Positions 30,577-32,963 of a stretch of DNA of 32,963 bases are shown here, in pieces. The position numbers were made by a program, and so were the translations under genes. Every line of letters starts with the position of its first letter. Position 1 is the first letter of the stretch. This DNA is from Oscillospiraceae bacterium (GTDB lineage Bacteria; Bacillota; Clostridia; Oscillospirales; Ruminococcaceae), in assembly GCA_017435045.1 (NCBI GenBank), contig JAFSFT010000061.1, positions 1-32,963 on the forward strand, in the 5' to 3' direction. The notes under the pieces are model-generated. The model searched no databases and had not been told where the DNA came from. It was given only the letters and a program-made list of their open reading frames with translations.

Positions 30577-31965
30577 ATGAAAAGAACAGAAATCAAACAG
30601 CTGTTTGCAAATATGCCTGCTGACGGCACAATCGTAAAGGTTGAAGGCTGGGCAAGAACAGTTCGTGACAGCAAAAACATCGGTTTTATCGAACTTAACG
30701 ACGGCAGCTGCTTCAAAGGCGTACAGATTGTTTTTGAACAGGCTAAAATCGAAAACTATACAGAAGTTGCAAAAAGCGGTGTTGGCACAGCTTTCTCCGT
30801 AACAGGTAAAGTTATTCTTACACCACAGGCAAAACAGCCTCTTGAAATCAATGCTGACGCAATCGAAGTTATCGGCACATGTCCAAGCGACTATCCATTG
30901 CAGAAAAAACGTCATACACTTGAATATCTGCGTACAATGCCAAGCCTTCGTCCAAGAACAAACACATTCTCTGCAGCATTCCGCGTAAGAAGCACAGCTG
31001 CATATGCAATCCACAAGTTCTTCAACGAAAACGGATTTGTATATATGAACACACCACTTATCACAGGTTCTGACTGTGAGGGCGCAGGCGAAATGTTCCA
31101 GGTTACAACAATGGACCTGAACAACATTCCAAAAACAGAAGACGGCAAAATCGACTTTTCTCAGGACTTCTTCGGCCGCAGCACAAACCTGACAGTTTCC
31201 GGTCAGCTTGAAGGCGAAGCTATGGCAATGGCATTTGGCAAAATCTACACATTTGGCCCTACATTCCGTGCAGAAAACTCCAATACACCACGCCACGCTG
31301 CAGAATTCTGGATGATGGAACCTGAAATGGCATTTGCAGACCTCAACGACTATATGGACAACGCTGAAGCTATGATTAAATATGTTATCGGCTACGTTCT
31401 TGAACACTGCCCACAGGATATCGAATTCTTCAACCAGTTTGTTGACAAAGGCCTCAAAGAAAGACTTACAAACCTTGTAAACAGCGAATTTGTACGTCTC
31501 ACATACACAAAAGCTGTTGAACTTCTCCAGCCACACAACGACAAATTCCAGTATAAAGTGGAATGGGGCACAGACCTTCAGACAGAACACGAAAGATTCC
31601 TTACAGAACAGATTTACAAAAAACCTGTTTTTGTTACAAACTATCCAAAGGAAATCAAATCCTTCTACATGCGTCTTGATGACGACGGCAGAACAGTTGC
31701 AGCAGCAGATATGCTTGTTCCTGGTGTTGGCGAACTCTGCGGCGGCAGCCAGCGTGAAGAAAGATACGATGTTCTCGTACAGAGAATGGAAGAATGCGGC
31801 CTCAACCGTGAAGATTACGAATGGTATCTTGACCTGCGTAAATTCGGCGGCGTAAAACATGCAGGCTACGGTCTTGGTTTTGAAAGACTTATCATGTACA
31901 TCACAGGTATCTCCAACATCCGTGACGTAATTCCTTTCCCAAGAACAACAGGCACACTTGCTTAA
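30577..31965 (+). CDS. asnS: Asparaginyl-tRNA synthetase
   Basis: A 462-residue class IIb synthetase. The N-terminal OB-fold anticodon-binding domain (about 1-110) includes [22 protein letters not shown]. The catalytic core has motif 1 ([20 protein letters not shown]), motif 2 with [21 protein letters not shown] and motif 3 with [13 protein letters not shown], ending in [12 protein letters not shown]. Features such as the [14 protein letters not shown] insert are usual for bacterial AsnRS. It charges tRNA-Asn directly. The ATG is preceded by AGAGGAAAG. It is monocistronic, with its own promoter and terminator, and shows the strong codon bias of highly expressed genes. Confidence 0.98.
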   Translation: MKRTEIKQLFANMPADGTIVKVEGWARTVRDSKNIGFIELNDGSCFKGVQIVFEQAKIENYTEVAKSGVGTAFSVTGKVILTPQAKQPLEINADAIEVIGTCPSDYPLQKKRHTLEYLRTMPSLRPRTNTFSAAFRVRSTAAYAIHKFFNENGFVYMNTPLITGSDCEGAGEMFQVTTMDLNNIPKTEDGKIDFSQDFFGRSTNLTVSGQLEGEAMAMAFGKIYTFGPTFRAENSNTPRHAAEFWMMEPEMAFADLNDYMDNAEAMIKYVIGYVLEHCPQDIEFFNQFVDKGLKERLTNLVNSEFVRLTYTKAVELLQPHNDKFQYKVEWGTDLQTEHERFLTEQIYKKPVFVTNYPKEIKSFYMRLDDDGRTVAAADMLVPGVGELCGGSQREERYDVLVQRMEECGLNREDYEWYLDLRKFGGVKHAGYGLGFERLIMYITGISNIRDVIPFPRTTGTLA

Positions 31966-31973
31966 TAACAATT

Positions 31974-32008
31974 ATGGAGACAGTTTCGGCTGTCTCCATT
32001 TTATTTTG
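31974..32008 (+). terminator. Terminator of asnS
   Basis: ATGGAGACAG / CTGTCTCCAT, a 10-bp stem with a TTTCGG loop, followed by TTTATTTT. Confidence 0.9.
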
Positions 32009-32114
32009 CACATATTTGAAACTGCTTTTTTGTAAGAAATAACAGATGTAATAACATGTAAAATAATGTAAAATTAAAACAGGAAATTATGTGATTAAAA
32101 TGGAGGATTTATAT

Positions 32115-32963
32115 ATGGAACAGATTATGCACACACAGCCGGGCCCTGTACTGGACGAAAAGGGCAGACCATTCCCGGGATATTCAACAAAAAGCGTGCT
32201 TACATACAACCGCAATCAGATAAAAGCACCTTCTTACCGCATTAAGGAATGGGATTTCTATCAGATAAGCAATGAAGAACTGTGCCTGCAGTTTACAATC
32301 GGCCATACAAGCTATGTGGGGCAGGTAAGCATTATGCTTTTCAACTTTGCAACAGGCGAAAAAATCCTCTACAAAGAACGCCTTATTCCTCTGCCGTTCG
32401 GCAAGATGGGTATGGGTACAAATGCCGAAACTGACAGCACCCTTAAGTATGACAAGGGCGGAATGTATATGGAATTTATAACAAAGGCCGGCGTGCGTAC
32501 CCTTAAATGCAAGTGCGAAGAGGTGGAAACAGAAATTGTACTGCACACAACAATGCCTCACAGCCTTGTTATCAATATTCCTTTTGACGAAAAGCCGACA
32601 CAGTTCTACTACAACCACAAAATCAACTGTATGACAGCCGAAGGCTATGTTAAAAACGGGGATAAGGAATATAAGTTTGACCCTGCAGACAGCTATGGCA
32701 TACTGGACTGGGGCCGTGGCGTATGGCCTTTCAGCAACGAGTGGTACTGGTCCAATGGTGCAGGCAGAGTAAACGGCGAGATGTTTGGTTTTAACCTCGG
32801 CTGCGGCTTTGGCAATCCGTCAAAGGCAACCGAAAACATCATATTCTACAAAGGTCAGTGTCATAAGCTTGGTCACGTTACCTTTGAGATGGACAGAAAC
32901 AACTGGATGGCACCATGGACAATCCGTGACGATGCAGGCCGCCTTGAACTGACACTTTACCCT
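32115..32963 (+). CDS. DUF2804-family protein (3' end outside window)
   Basis: An ATG with TGGAGGA upstream (32101-32107) opens a frame that stays open to the end of the window, giving 283 residues. It has the DUF2804 signature ILDWGRGVWPFSNEWYW (from residue 196), a PSYRIKEWDFYQI segment near the N-terminus and a NLGCGFGNPSKATEN loop. The family is widespread in Firmicutes and has no established function; the many aromatic beta strands suggest a lipocalin or hydroxysteroid-like beta-sandwich, but that is speculative. No signal peptide is visible. About 50-60 residues are probably missing beyond the window. No clear partner gene lies nearby. Confidence 0.85.
   Translation, partial: MEQIMHTQPGPVLDEKGRPFPGYSTKSVLTYNRNQIKAPSYRIKEWDFYQISNEELCLQFTIGHTSYVGQVSIMLFNFATGEKILYKERLIPLPFGKMGMGTNAETDSTLKYDKGGMYMEFITKAGVRTLKCKCEEVETEIVLHTTMPHSLVINIPFDEKPTQFYYNHKINCMTAEGYVKNGDKEYKFDPADSYGILDWGRGVWPFSNEWYWSNGAGRVNGEMFGFNLGCGFGNPSKATENIIFYKGQCHKLGHVTFEMDRNNWMAPWTIRDDAGRLELTLYP

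Noticed and set aside
30511-31971. 486-codon minus-strand frame opposite asnS
   Set aside because: It is Cys/Phe-rich with no motifs. It exists because the highly biased asnS codons rarely give stops in that antisense frame; asnS itself is unambiguous.

Overview
The window looks like a low-to-mid GC, Gram-positive, probably spore-forming anaerobe of the class Clostridia (Oscillospirales/Ruminococcaceae-like). The reasons are a SpoIIE sporulation phosphatase, an efp gene followed by a CD1247-type gene, the glmU-prs-pth-mfd order, a sortase-anchored pilin-type adhesin, strong GGAGG ribosome sites and intrinsic terminators. This is inferred from gene content and family resemblance, not from a database search. 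Most of the window is chromosomal housekeeping sequence. I found no insertion sequence, phage, CRISPR array, tRNA or rRNA.

Layout. 1-315: 5' part of an XRE-type repressor gene (minus strand) with a paired operator-like site. 628-1944: BrnQ branched-chain amino-acid carrier. 2095-4745: YqeG-type HAD phosphatase, an endonuclease IV-like TIM barrel, then elongation factor P and an acidic, 18-cysteine CD1247-type protein under their own promoter. 4995-5904: SdpR-like repressor and SdpI-like membrane protein behind an operator array. 6028-8253: SpoIIE. 8482-8808 (minus): DUF1904 protein. 9064-15295 (minus): a seven-gene surface-polysaccharide operon with capE/capF/capG homologues, which make UDP-N-acetyl-L-fucosamine. 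It also carries a NeuD-like acyltransferase, a WbuB-like GT4, a GT2 and a DUF2304 membrane protein. 15526-16743: peptidase T. 16823-17419 (minus): unrecognised membrane protein. 17662-24849: a GlmU-like acetyltransferase lacking the usual uridylyltransferase domain, then prs, pth, mfd and a SurA/PrsA-like lipoprotein. 25009-26092: a thioredoxin reductase-like flavoprotein with a CxxC but a degenerate pyridine-nucleotide site, then DUF1653. 26188-30132 (minus): a 1314-residue VWA/Cna-B/isopeptide-domain adhesin ending in VPDTG. 30577-31965: asnS. 32115-end: DUF2804 protein, cut by the window.

How the genes work together. The minus-strand cap operon should make UDP-L-FucNAc from UDP-GlcNAc and begin assembling a capsule or wall glycan. 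The truncated GlmU homologue belongs to the pathway that supplies UDP-GlcNAc. The adhesin is a separate surface structure that needs a sortase not encoded here. EF-P, Prs, Pth, Mfd and AsnRS are core information-processing genes.

Most worth a second look: the GlmU homologue without its uridylyltransferase domain, the flavoprotein that has lost the usual NADPH determinants, the acidic Cys-rich protein beside efp, Spo0A-box-like sequences inside a terminator hairpin before spoIIE, and the adhesin with a CPVC insertion and a VPDTG anchor. I saw nothing I could honestly call a wholly new system.
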